Counted from the stretch's first letter, positions 1-7,072 are shown. The stretch is 7,162 nt of DNA from an uncultured Actinomycetes bacterium (GCA_903928395.1 CAIYQS010000074.1:1-7162), one strand, 5' to 3'. Made by a program: numbers and translations. Notes: generated by a model not told the origin, from the letters alone.

Positions 1-48
1 ATGATTGAGATTCATCTTCCAGTTTCCGGCGATCAGTGGTTTACGCAT
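1..48 (-). CDS. tpiA: Triosephosphate isomerase, N-terminal 16 codons (partial, runs off left edge)
   Basis: Reading the minus strand from 48 gives MRKPLIAGNWKMNLNH, the hallmark N-terminus of triosephosphate isomerase. It includes the active-site Asn and Lys of the GNWKMN motif (here N9 and K11). The enzyme interconverts dihydroxyacetone phosphate and glyceraldehyde 3-phosphate in the cytoplasm. The ATG lies inside the end of pgk: the two reading frames overlap by 8 bases (41-48), so translation is probably coupled. A GAGG Shine-Dalgarno sequence (58-61 on the plus strand as cctc) sits 9 bases upstream and supports this start. The rest of the gene lies beyond the left edge, so its integrity cannot be judged. 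The gap-pgk-tpiA order also supports the identification. Confidence 0.94.
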   Translation of the reverse strand, partial: MRKPLIAGNWKMNLNH

Positions 49-1237
49 TTTGAAGAACCTCAATTCCGGGGAGTGGCTTTCCTTCTAGGTATTCGAGCGA
101 GGCGCCGCCGCCAGTTGAAATATAACCAAACTGATCATCTTTGAAGCCAAGGGCACGAACCGCTGCTGCCGAATCTCCGCCACCCACAACCGAAATTCCT
201 GAAACCTTCGTCAGACTTTCGGCAATGACTTGCGTTCCATGAGCAAAGTTTGGAAATTCGAAGACTCCCATTGGGCCATTCCAAAACACGGTGTGACATT
301 TTTCAATCGCTGCTCCAAAAGCTGCAGCGCTTACTGGGCCTATATCTAACCCAATTTGATCCGCAGGAATTTCTGAAGCGCTCACCAAGGTAGGGGGTGC
401 ATCTACAGCAAAGGTTGGCGCTACAACGATATCTGTTGGCAAAAGTAATTCGACACCTAAATCTTTAGCCTCTGCTAACAATTTTTTAACATCATCGATG
501 AGATCGAGCTCGACAAGCGATTTTCCGATTTCGTGGCCTTGTGCCGCAAGAAAAGTGAAGAGCATTCCCCCGCCAATAGCAAGCACATTTACTTTGCCGA
601 GAAGATTTTTAATAACGCCGATCTTGTCAGAAACTTTCGCGCCACCTAGAACAACCCCGTATGGGCGATCAGGATTTTCCGTGAGTTTCTTTAAGACATC
701 AATCTCAGCAGCTACCAGGAAACCTGCCGCATTAGGAAGAATCTTTGCAACGTCGTACCCGGAAGCATGTTTGCGATGCACAGCACCAAAACCATCGCTG
801 ACAAAGAGATCCATTCCGGTTGCCAGTTGTGCAGCAAATCCAGCCCGTTCCGCTTCATCCTTAGAGGTTTCTGCTGCCTCGTAGCGAATGTTTTCAAGGA
901 GCAGAATGTGGCCTGGGAGCAGCGCCGCTTTTGCAGCGTCAGCGCTTGGCCCAACAATTTCTGCTGAAAATTGCACCGGTAATCCCAGAAGTTCGCTCAA
1001 CCGCGATGCGACTGGAGCGAGTGACATTTCGGGATTGCGCTCGCCTTTTGGGCGACCGAGGTGTGCCATGATGACGACGCTTGCGCCGTGGTCAACCAAA
1101 TATTTGATTGTTGGAAGTGATGCTCTAATGCGACCGTCGTCGCGAATGACACCCTCTTTAATAGGGACATTCAGGTCGCATCGGAGCAAAACACGCTTTC
1201 CTGCCACATCAATGGATTGAAGCGCAGTGAAACTCAT
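41..1237 (-). CDS. pgk: Phosphoglycerate kinase
   Basis: This cytoplasmic glycolytic enzyme transfers the acyl phosphate of 1,3-bisphosphoglycerate to ADP, giving 3-phosphoglycerate and ATP. The product is 398 residues, normal for a bacterial monomeric PGK. The N-terminal substrate domain shows RCDLNVP (residues 19-25, with D21 and N23), R36, and the HLGRP motif (59-63). The C-terminal nucleotide domain shows GGAKVSDK near residue 200, WNGPMGVFE (319-327), GGGDS (352-356) and STGGGAS (374-380). I see no lesion. The ATG overlaps the gap stop by one base (TAATG on the coding strand) and has no strong ribosome binding site of its own (only AGG about 13 bases upstream). It is therefore probably translated by coupling to gap. 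Its own 3' end overlaps tpiA. Identification is essentially certain. Confidence 0.98.
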   Translation of the reverse strand: MSFTALQSIDVAGKRVLLRCDLNVPIKEGVIRDDGRIRASLPTIKYLVDHGASVVIMAHLGRPKGERNPEMSLAPVASRLSELLGLPVQFSAEIVGPSADAAKAALLPGHILLLENIRYEAAETSKDEAERAGFAAQLATGMDLFVSDGFGAVHRKHASGYDVAKILPNAAGFLVAAEIDVLKKLTENPDRPYGVVLGGAKVSDKIGVIKNLLGKVNVLAIGGGMLFTFLAAQGHEIGKSLVELDLIDDVKKLLAEAKDLGVELLLPTDIVVAPTFAVDAPPTLVSASEIPADQIGLDIGPVSAAAFGAAIEKCHTVFWNGPMGVFEFPNFAHGTQVIAESLTKVSGISVVGGGDSAAAVRALGFKDDQFGYISTGGGASLEYLEGKPLPGIEVLQNA

Positions 1238-2238
1238 TAGAGAGATTTACCTACAAAAGCGACAAGGTCAACGAGTCGGTTTGAATAACCCCACTCATTG
1301 TCGTACCAACCGAGGACTTTTGCGGTTGTTCCGATGGTCTTTGTGAGTCCAGCATCAAAGATACAAGAAGCTGGATCGGTGACGATATCTGCTGAAACAA
1401 TCGGATCCTCTGTATAACGGAGATATCCTTTAAGTGGACCTTCTGCAGCCTTCTTCATTGCTGCATTGATTTCCGCAGCAGTAACTTCGCGGCCTAGTTC
1501 AACTGTCAAATCTGTCGCTGAACCGGTAGGGACTGGTACTCGAAGTGCATATCCATCCAATTTACCTTTGAGATTTGGTAAAACCAAACTGATTGCCTTC
1601 GCTGCGCCGGTAGATGTTGGGATGATAGAAAGTGCTCCCGCACGAGCACGACGAAGGTCTTTATGTGGTTGGTCATGTAAAGGTTGGTCATTTGTGTAGG
1701 CATGAACGGTAGTCATTAATCCGCGAACTATCCCAAATTCTTCATCGAGAACCTTTGCCATTGGAGCTAGGCAATTGGTCGTGCAAGAAGCGTTGGAAAT
1801 AATATTGTGAAGCGCAGGATCATATTTACCTTCGTTTGCGCCTAGAACAATGGTGACATCTTCATCGGTAGCTGGAGCTGAAATAATTACCTTTTTAGCG
1901 CCTGCAGTAATGTGCTTCTTTGCATCAACGGCTTTGGTGAAAAATCCAGTTGATTCAATAACAATATCTGCGCCTAAAGCAGCCCAAGGTAAATTGGCTG
2001 GATCCCGTTCGGCGAAAACCTTGATGGTCTTATCGCCCACGGTGATGGAGTCCTCCGTGTAGGTGACTGGAAGTCCAAGGCGACCAAGTATTGAGTCATA
2101 TTTCAAAAGATGAGCAAGGGTGTGATTATCAGTGAGGTCGTTGATTCCAACAATCTCAAAATCTGCTCCAGAGACCAATGCGGCCCGGAAAAAGTTACGC
2201 CCAATTCGACCAAAACCATTAATTCCAACACGAATCAC
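1237..2238 (-). CDS. gap: Glyceraldehyde-3-phosphate dehydrogenase, type I
   Basis: The enzyme oxidises and phosphorylates glyceraldehyde 3-phosphate to 1,3-bisphosphoglycerate with reduction of NAD(P)+, feeding the next gene, pgk. The product is 333 residues, typical length. The N-terminal Rossmann domain begins GINGFGRIGR (5-14), and N33-D34 ends the second strand where the adenosine ribose is bound. The catalytic Cys is C152 in SNASCTTNC (148-156), and the general base is H179 in TTVHAYTND. PHKDLRRARAG (191-201) and the C-terminal WYDNEWGYSNR are intact. The acidic D34 suggests NAD+ preference, which is inference. The start is GTG at 2236-2238, backed by a good ribosome binding site (AGAAGGTGG) with 7-base spacing. 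This is the first gene after the only real intergenic region, so it probably heads a gap-pgk-tpiA operon. Confidence 0.98.
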   Translation of the reverse strand: MIRVGINGFGRIGRNFFRAALVSGADFEIVGINDLTDNHTLAHLLKYDSILGRLGLPVTYTEDSITVGDKTIKVFAERDPANLPWAALGADIVIESTGFFTKAVDAKKHITAGAKKVIISAPATDEDVTIVLGANEGKYDPALHNIISNASCTTNCLAPMAKVLDEEFGIVRGLMTTVHAYTNDQPLHDQPHKDLRRARAGALSIIPTSTGAAKAISLVLPNLKGKLDGYALRVPVPTGSATDLTVELGREVTAAEINAAMKKAAEGPLKGYLRYTEDPIVSADIVTDPASCIFDAGLTKTIGTTAKVLGWYDNEWGYSNRLVDLVAFVGKSL

Positions 2239-2243
2239 GATAA

Positions 2244-2254
2244 TCCCACCTTCT
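2244..2254 (-). promoter_or_regulatory. Ribosome binding site of gap
   Basis: On the coding strand this reads AGAAGGTGGGA. It resembles the anti-Shine-Dalgarno complement AGAAAGGAGGTG, and its GGTGG core lies 7 bases before the GTG codon at 2236-2238. It is the best Shine-Dalgarno match I found in the window, and it decides the GTG start in the absence of a nearby ATG. Confidence 0.7.
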
Positions 2255-2255
2255 C

Positions 2256-2283
2256 AAATAACGAGGCTCAAGTAATGAGGCTC
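2256..2283 (-). repeat. 14-bp tandem repeat (two copies) upstream of gap
   Basis: On the coding strand two adjacent 14-base units read GAGCCTCATTACTT (2283-2270) and GAGCCTCGTTATTT (2269-2256), identical at 12 of 14 positions. A third GAG follows at the ribosome binding site. The repeat lies between the TTGACA hexamer and the Shine-Dalgarno sequence, so it covers the expected -10 region and the start of the leader. It could be a paired protein-binding site or a chance duplication; the sequence alone cannot say. Confidence 0.6.
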
Positions 2284-2298
2284 CATAGTCACTGTCAA
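2270..2298 (-). promoter_or_regulatory. Candidate sigma-70-type promoter of gap-pgk-tpiA
   Basis: A perfect -35 hexamer TTGACA lies on the coding strand at 2298-2293. At the normal 16-17 base spacing the -10 candidates are ATTACT or TTACTT, both weak matches to TATAAT, which limits confidence. Transcription would begin near 2263 and leave a leader of about 25 bases before the gap GTG. The position is sensible, because this is the only non-coding stretch of any size and it lies between whiA and the glycolytic genes. Read-through from whiA is also possible, since I see no terminator. Confidence 0.4.
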
Positions 2299-2299
2299 T

Positions 2300-2317
2300 C
2301 ATCACGACATTGTGATG
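2300..2317. promoter_or_regulatory. 18-bp inverted repeat, possible operator upstream of gap
   Basis: The sequence CATCAC-6-GTGATG forms a perfect inverted repeat with 6-base arms and a 6-base centre. It ends one base before the TTGACA hexamer, on the upstream side. That is where an activator, or a repressor that blocks polymerase, could sit. As RNA it would form only a short 6-bp stem with no following U-run, so it is a poor rho-independent terminator for whiA. I cannot assign a regulator family. Confidence 0.45.
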
Positions 2318-2337
2318 CCTCAACTCTAGCAGTCGGA

Positions 2338-3318
2338 CTATTCAGCCAATAAATCAGGACTTAGGCCAGCTTCAGTATCTGGTATCCCTAAATCGTGTGC
2401 ACGTTTATCTGCCATTGCTAACAGTCGACGAATTCGACCCGCGATTGCATCTTTTGTCATAGGAGGGGATGCGAGTGAACCCAACTCTTCAAGACTTGCT
2501 TGCCCATAATTAATGCGAAGTTCACCCGCATGTTTGAGATGGTCAGGGATTTCACCTTCCAAAATTTCTAGTGCTCGTGCAACACGTGCGGATGCAGCTA
2601 CTGCGGCGCGCGCTGAACGTCGCAAATTAGCATCGTCAAAGTTTGCCAACCTATTTGCAGTAGCTCGAACTTCGCGACGCATCCTGCGTTCTTCCCAAGC
2701 AAGTACGCTTTCGTGAGCGCCCAATCGAGTCAAAAGTGCTCCAATTGCATCGCCATCGCGAATGACAACCCGATCAACGTTACGTACCTCACGTGCCTTT
2801 GCCGCAATCCCTAATCGACGTGCCGCTCCTACGAGCGCGAGTGCTGCCTCAGGTCCGGGACATGTGATTTCTAGCGCTGAAGAACGACCCGGCTCTGTAA
2901 GTGAACCGTGAGCAAGAAACGCACCACGCCAAGCTGCCTCAGCATCGCACAATCCAGCGGACACAACCTGAGGTGGTAATCCCCGAATGGGCCTGGCATT
3001 TGCGTCCACTAATCCAGTTTGTCTAGCGAGCGCATCTCCTTCTGAGACAACGCGAACAACATATCGGCTGCCTTTGCGCAGGCCGCTGGGAGATAAAACA
3101 GATAATTCACTTTCGTGACCGTAAATTTCAGCGATATCTTTTCTTAATCGACGCGCGGCCTGTGCGGTGTCTAGTTCCACTTCGATCACGATTTTGCCGG
3201 CTGATATATGCAATCCCCCTGCGAACCGCAAGAGTGCAGAGACTTCAGATTTTCGGCAACACGGTTTGGTGACGTTGAGACGACTCAACTCGTCTTTGAC
3301 TGCCGCCGTCATTGCCAT
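2338..3318 (-). CDS. whiA: WhiA sporulation/cell-division DNA-binding regulator
   Basis: WhiA is a DNA-binding protein built from a LAGLIDADG homing-endonuclease-like fold joined to a C-terminal helix-turn-helix. In Streptomyces it activates division genes during sporulation with WhiB; in Bacillus it affects division and chromosome segregation. From the start chosen here the product is 326 residues, close to actinobacterial WhiA, and begins MAMTAAVKDELSRL. It then shows the CCRKSEVSALLRFAGGL region (from C20-C21), GSLTEPGRSS, and the conserved block around WEERRMRREVRATANRLANF. The C-terminal helix-turn-helix lies at about 272-303. The frame stays open upstream to an ATG at 3379-3381 (21 extra residues, 44-base overlap with yvcK). 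I prefer 3318 because it matches the family N-terminus, although no clear Shine-Dalgarno sequence precedes it. ATG at 3310-3312 is a third option. Probably cotranscribed with yvcK. Confidence 0.96.
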   Translation of the reverse strand: MAMTAAVKDELSRLNVTKPCCRKSEVSALLRFAGGLHISAGKIVIEVELDTAQAARRLRKDIAEIYGHESELSVLSPSGLRKGSRYVVRVVSEGDALARQTGLVDANARPIRGLPPQVVSAGLCDAEAAWRGAFLAHGSLTEPGRSSALEITCPGPEAALALVGAARRLGIAAKAREVRNVDRVVIRDGDAIGALLTRLGAHESVLAWEERRMRREVRATANRLANFDDANLRRSARAAVAASARVARALEILEGEIPDHLKHAGELRINYGQASLEELGSLASPPMTKDAIAGRIRRLLAMADKRAHDLGIPDTEAGLSPDLLAE

Positions 3319-3337
3319 GCGGCTATCTAAGCAGGGT

Positions 3338-4267
3338 TCACTCCATAATGTGTGCGAAAACTGAACGAAGTTTTTCGACATCGTGGTGATAACTTCCAGG
3401 TGATTTCGAAAGGGGTGCGACGATAAGTTCTCCCCCTAAACCCTCAACCAAACCTTGAAGTCTGGAGTTGACTTCAACGGCTGATGGATCGACCACGGCA
3501 TAGTCGATTCTCAACTCAGGCAGGTGCTGCAAAACAAATTCCAGATGATCGGCGGCGGAGGAACCGGCAAATTCATCAACGGATTCGGGTTCTGGCAAAT
3601 TCAATACCATGATCCGCTTTGCCGCTGAATGCATGACAGCTGCCGCTAACTCTGGTAACAAAAGGTGGGGCATCACGCTTGAAAACCACGACCCGGGTCC
3701 TACAGTGATCCAATCAGCGTCCGCAAGGGCTGATAATACTTCTGGCGTTACACGGGGATTTTCCGGAATTAGTCGAAGAGATTCAATGTGACCTTTTGCA
3801 GTCGCCACCTCAATCTGCCCTCGGACTATCTTTCGACCAAAAGAAGTACTGAAAGTCCCCTCGATATCTAGCGGGTCCAGCGACATTGGTAGGACTTTGC
3901 CAATGATCCGCAATAAATTTCCTACTTGTCGAATTCCATGCACGGGATCTCCGTCAATGTCCCAGAGCGCGATCATGAGTAAATTCCCAAGCGCGTGCCC
4001 CTTCAATTCTCCTTCTCCAGCAAATCGGTACTGCATCACTTCAGCCCAGCCGCGGCCCCATTCGTCATCACTGCAGAGCGCAGCTAAGGCCATCCGTAAA
4101 TCTCCCGGTGGCAATGAACCAAACTCAGCACGAAGTCTCCCGCTTGATCCGCCGTTGTCCGCAACTGTGACGACGGCCGTTAGGTTTGAGGTGATTCCGC
4201 GCATTGCAGTTAGTGTTGCTGCAAGCCCATGCCCGCCGCCTAGTGAAACTACGCGTTGACTTTCCAT
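3338..4267 (-). CDS. yvcK: YvcK/CofD-family gluconeogenesis factor (uridine diphosphate-sugar binding)
   Basis: This cytoplasmic protein has the CofD-like (2-phospho-L-lactate transferase) fold. Family members in Bacillus and mycobacteria bind UDP-sugars such as UDP-GlcNAc and are needed for normal morphology and peptidoglycan precursor supply on gluconeogenic carbon. The product is 309 residues, near family length. Visible motifs are LGGGHGLAATL (9-19), VADNGGSSGRLR (35-46), LPPGDLRMAL, LKGHALGNLL and GPGSWFSSVMPHLLLPEL; the first four belong to the nucleotide-sugar pocket region. It starts with ATG 3 bases after the rapZ stop, has no strong ribosome binding site, and so is probably coupled. 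The rapZ-yvcK-whiA order is strongly conserved in Gram-positive bacteria and supports the call. The biochemical activity of the family is not fully settled. Confidence 0.95.
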   Translation of the reverse strand: MESQRVVSLGGGHGLAATLTAMRGITSNLTAVVTVADNGGSSGRLRAEFGSLPPGDLRMALAALCSDDEWGRGWAEVMQYRFAGEGELKGHALGNLLMIALWDIDGDPVHGIRQVGNLLRIIGKVLPMSLDPLDIEGTFSTSFGRKIVRGQIEVATAKGHIESLRLIPENPRVTPEVLSALADADWITVGPGSWFSSVMPHLLLPELAAAVMHSAAKRIMVLNLPEPESVDEFAGSSAADHLEFVLQHLPELRIDYAVVDPSAVEVNSRLQGLVEGLGGELIVAPLSKSPGSYHHDVEKLRSVFAHIME

Positions 4268-4270
4268 CAG

Positions 4271-5170
4271 TTAAATTTCGCGACCGAGATCACGATGAAT
4301 CGCTGCCGCCTCAATACGCTGATCACCAATCACGCCACGAGAATTAAAAAGTCTTGTTAATTCCTCAGCGATTGCCACACTCCGATGTTTTCCGCCCGTG
4401 CAGCCAATAGCAAGAGTTAGATATTTGCGACCCTCGAGGAAAAATCCGGCGGCCATCGTTTCAAAAAGAGATTGATATTTTTCCAGGAAATCTTGCACAT
4501 TTTCGGTTCCAAGAACTCGCGCCGAAACAAGCGGATCCAGCCCAGTTAAGGGACGAAGAAGCGGATCCCAATGTGGATTTGCGATAAAACGGCAATCCAT
4601 CACGAGATCTGCATCAACGGGTATCCCATACTTGTAGCCAAATGAAAGAACATTTACGCGAAGATCGGCGGTGGATGAGGTAGCAAATAATTCATCAATT
4701 TTCTGTTCCAATTGGTGAATATTGAGCGAGGAAGAGTCGATGAGAACATCTGACACTGACCGCACTTCACGAAGTCGTTCGCGTTCTTTTGCAATTCCAT
4801 CAACGATACGATCGTTTCCTTGCAGTGGATGTGGTCGACGAGTTGACTCAAAACGTCGTACCAAGACCTCATCTGAGGCGTCAACGAAGAGCACTTGGCG
4901 AGCAAGGCCGCGTTCGGCGATTTCACTTAATGCGCTGCTCAGAGTTTCAAAGAATTCCCTGCCTCGCACATCAATCACGACGGCTATTTTTGGGGCGGTT
5001 CCTATCGCCATATCGCAAAGATTTGCCAAGAGCGCTGGCGGAAGGTTGTCCACTACATACCAGCCCAAATCTTCGAGCGCATGAGCAACAGTGGAACGAC
5101 CTGCCCCACTCATTCCGGTGATTACTACGACTTTGCCGTTCACAAGGGTAAGTCTATCCGTCGATTTCAC
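4271..5170 (-). CDS. rapZ: RapZ/YvcJ-family nucleotide-binding protein
   Basis: RapZ has an N-terminal P-loop domain and a C-terminal domain. In E. coli the C-terminal domain senses glucosamine-6-phosphate, and the protein acts as an RNA-binding adaptor controlling glmS. The Bacillus homologue YvcJ hydrolyses nucleotides. The role in actinobacteria is unclear, since the E. coli small RNAs are absent there. The product is 299 residues with Walker A GMSGAGRS (19-26), VVDNLPPALL (39-48), a Walker B-like AVVIDVRG near 63-70, the SFGYKYGIPVDADLV motif, LRPLTGLD, and GCTGGKHRS (256-264). The start is GTG at 5168-5170, overlapping the uvrC end by 17 bases and preceded by TAGGGA at short spacing. An in-frame GTG at 5141-5143 would remove nine residues but lacks a ribosome binding site. 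Probably coupled to uvrC. Confidence 0.96.
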   Translation of the reverse strand: MKSTDRLTLVNGKVVVITGMSGAGRSTVAHALEDLGWYVVDNLPPALLANLCDMAIGTAPKIAVVIDVRGREFFETLSSALSEIAERGLARQVLFVDASDEVLVRRFESTRRPHPLQGNDRIVDGIAKERERLREVRSVSDVLIDSSSLNIHQLEQKIDELFATSSTADLRVNVLSFGYKYGIPVDADLVMDCRFIANPHWDPLLRPLTGLDPLVSARVLGTENVQDFLEKYQSLFETMAAGFFLEGRKYLTLAIGCTGGKHRSVAIAEELTRLFNSRGVIGDQRIEAAAIHRDLGREI

Positions 5171-7070
5171 CAGTCCCTAGGTTGATGGTCTGTCCCACCG
5201 ACCCGGGCTCCCCTTGTAACGAAGCGATGATCACGGCCGCAATCTTCTCGCCAATGCCGGGGATGGCTGCTACTTCGGTGATGGTCGCTTTGCGGATCGC
5301 GGCGACAGACCCAAATCTATCTAGAAGTGCCCGCCTGCGGACCTCGCCAAGTAATGGGATCTCATCAAGAAGTGATTCCAGCATCACCGCAGAGCGTTTT
5401 GAACGATGAAAATTGATCGCAAATCTATGAGCTTCATCCCGCACCCGCTGAAGCAGGTACAACCCTTCGCTATGTCGAGGCAAGATAATTGGGTCGGAGT
5501 TATTAGGCAGCCACACCTCCTCCAATCGTTTTGCGAGGCCCACCAAAGGGATATTTTCGAGCCCTAACGAGAGCAACGCTTGGTAAGCGGCATTTACTTG
5601 CGGAGCGCCACCATCGACAACAATGAGTTGCGGCGGATATGCAAACTTAGGTCTTGCGCCGCCAAGAATCCTTATTTCATTCATGTCGATAACACGTTCT
5701 GCGAGATAACGCTTGAGCCGCCTGGTTAATACATGGTTCATGGCTCGCGTATCGTCAAATCCTGCTTCATCATCAATCGCAAAACGTCGATAATCAGACT
5801 TTTTCGGCTGCCCATCCTCAAAGACGACCATAGAAGCAACCATATGTTTGCCCTGGATATTGGAGATATCAAAACACTCGATTCGAAGTGGAAGCTCCGG
5901 TAGTGAGAGCGCACTATGTATCTCTTCGAGGGCTTTTCCAACAACAGCCGTATCATTTGACCGCTTACTGAGATATTGAATCAATGCTTGCTGTGCATTT
6001 CGTTGGACGGTGCGAAGCATCTCATATTTTTCACCGCGTTGCGGTACAACTACGTTCACTCGATGTCCAGCTACTGCCGTCAACCATTGTGACACCGTTT
6101 CGATATCCATCGGCTCTCGATCGACCAAAACCTCATTCGGGATTTTGGAGTCGATATAGATTTTTGCTAGCGCTGCTGCAATCACATCTTCGCCCTCTAA
6201 GACATCTGCCAAATCTATAATCCACGCTCTTGAGGCGATAATTCTGCCGGCGCGAATTGAAAATAGCGAGGCGGCGGCATGGGTAATTTCCTCGTGTAGT
6301 GCAATTAAATCCGCCGAGAAATTATTATTGAGAGCGGTTTCAGTGAACTCAGTGGTTTTGCCGAGTGCTTCAAGTTGATCGCGCAACTTTGCTGCCAGCT
6401 CGTACTCCTCATTGTCAGCCGCCCGCTCCATATCAAGCTGCAGAGATTCTGCGATATCAGTGGGGTTGCGGTCTAAATATGTCACCAAATTCTGTGCCAG
6501 CGCCGAATGCTCTTCTTCAGTTATCCAGCCAACACAGGGTGCTGAACACTTACCGATATCACCCAGAAGACATTGCCGTTTGGTCGCAACGGCTCGATTG
6601 AAATTAGATTGACTACAAGCTCGAACCGGAAAAATCCTTTGTAGGACTTCTACGGTCCCACGTAGCGCCCAGGTGTTTGTGAACGGACCGAAATATCGAT
6701 TTCCCTTAATATGTTTTTGACGAGAAACGAAGAGGCGCGGATATTTTTCGGAGAGCGATACCGCCAGATAGGGATAGGTTTTATCGTCCTTAAACTGCAC
6801 GTTAAATTGTGGATTCTCAGATTTGATCCAGGTAAATTCCAGCGCTAACGCTTCAATTTCCGACCCGACTATCGTCCAATCGACGCGCACCGCCGTATGC
6901 ACCATCCGAAAAGTTTTTGTAGCCAAATTCGACCCAAAATATGAATTCAATCTATTTTTAAGGTTCTTTGCCTTGCCTACATAAATAACGCGATCGTTGT
7001 GATCGTAGAAACGGTAGACGCCTGGTTCCGTGGGAATATTTTGCGGGCGATACTCCGCTGGATTCGACAC
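5154..7070 (-). CDS. uvrC: Excinuclease ABC subunit C
   Basis: UvrC makes both the 3' and 5' incisions around bulky DNA lesions after UvrA and UvrB have located them. At 638 residues it is full length. The GIY-YIG nuclease domain shows GVY (17-19), YVG (30-32), R40 and the metal-binding E78 in LEFTWIK. Four Cys (C152, C167, C175, C179) match the positions reported to hold an iron-sulfur cluster in E. coli UvrC. A UVR helical hairpin that contacts UvrB lies at about 210-238. The RNase H-like second nuclease has its DDH triad at D401 (CFDISN), D486 (VVDGG) and H548 (RDEAHRF). Tandem helix-hairpin-helix motifs end with AAIPGIGEKIA (601-611). The start is GTG, 2 bases after the uvrA stop, with only a weak GGAAG 13 bases upstream, so coupling to uvrA is likely. 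Confidence 0.98.
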   Translation of the reverse strand: MSNPAEYRPQNIPTEPGVYRFYDHNDRVIYVGKAKNLKNRLNSYFGSNLATKTFRMVHTAVRVDWTIVGSEIEALALEFTWIKSENPQFNVQFKDDKTYPYLAVSLSEKYPRLFVSRQKHIKGNRYFGPFTNTWALRGTVEVLQRIFPVRACSQSNFNRAVATKRQCLLGDIGKCSAPCVGWITEEEHSALAQNLVTYLDRNPTDIAESLQLDMERAADNEEYELAAKLRDQLEALGKTTEFTETALNNNFSADLIALHEEITHAAASLFSIRAGRIIASRAWIIDLADVLEGEDVIAAALAKIYIDSKIPNEVLVDREPMDIETVSQWLTAVAGHRVNVVVPQRGEKYEMLRTVQRNAQQALIQYLSKRSNDTAVVGKALEEIHSALSLPELPLRIECFDISNIQGKHMVASMVVFEDGQPKKSDYRRFAIDDEAGFDDTRAMNHVLTRRLKRYLAERVIDMNEIRILGGARPKFAYPPQLIVVDGGAPQVNAAYQALLSLGLENIPLVGLAKRLEEVWLPNNSDPIILPRHSEGLYLLQRVRDEAHRFAINFHRSKRSAVMLESLLDEIPLLGEVRRRALLDRFGSVAAIRKATITEVAAIPGIGEKIAAVIIASLQGEPGSVGQTINLGTGEIDG

Positions 7071-7072
7071 GA

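Noticed and set aside
498..1220. Plus-strand open frames opposite pgk (498-884 and 888-1220)
   Set aside because: They lie wholly antisense to an intact pgk, have low-complexity Ser/Arg/Pro-rich compositions typical of antisense shadows, resemble no known family, and no plausible ribosome binding site was noticed.
2302..2316. Inverted repeat as a CRP/Crp-family site
   Set aside because: CRP sites read TGTGA-N6-TCACA. Here the half-sites are in the opposite order (TCAC-N6-GTGA), so the match is only superficial.
2300..2317. Inverted repeat as a rho-independent terminator for whiA
   Set aside because: The stem is only 6 bp and moderately GC-rich, with no U-run after it on the minus strand. 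A protein-binding site is more plausible.
2239..2337. WhiA binding site (GACAC, the Streptomyces motif) in the gap promoter region
   Set aside because: Neither GACAC nor GTGTC occurs in this interval; only GACAG and TGTCG are present, so autoregulation or control of gap by WhiA has no sequence support.
2239..2337. Riboswitch or small RNA in the whiA-gap gap
   Set aside because: The space is under 100 bases and contains only one short stem and a tandem repeat. No recognisable riboswitch core or longer helix set is visible.
4722..5121. Plus-strand open frames opposite rapZ (4722-5084 and 4789-5121)
   Set aside because: Both are antisense to conserved RapZ motifs and overlap each other in different frames; their composition is that of a shadow, not a gene.
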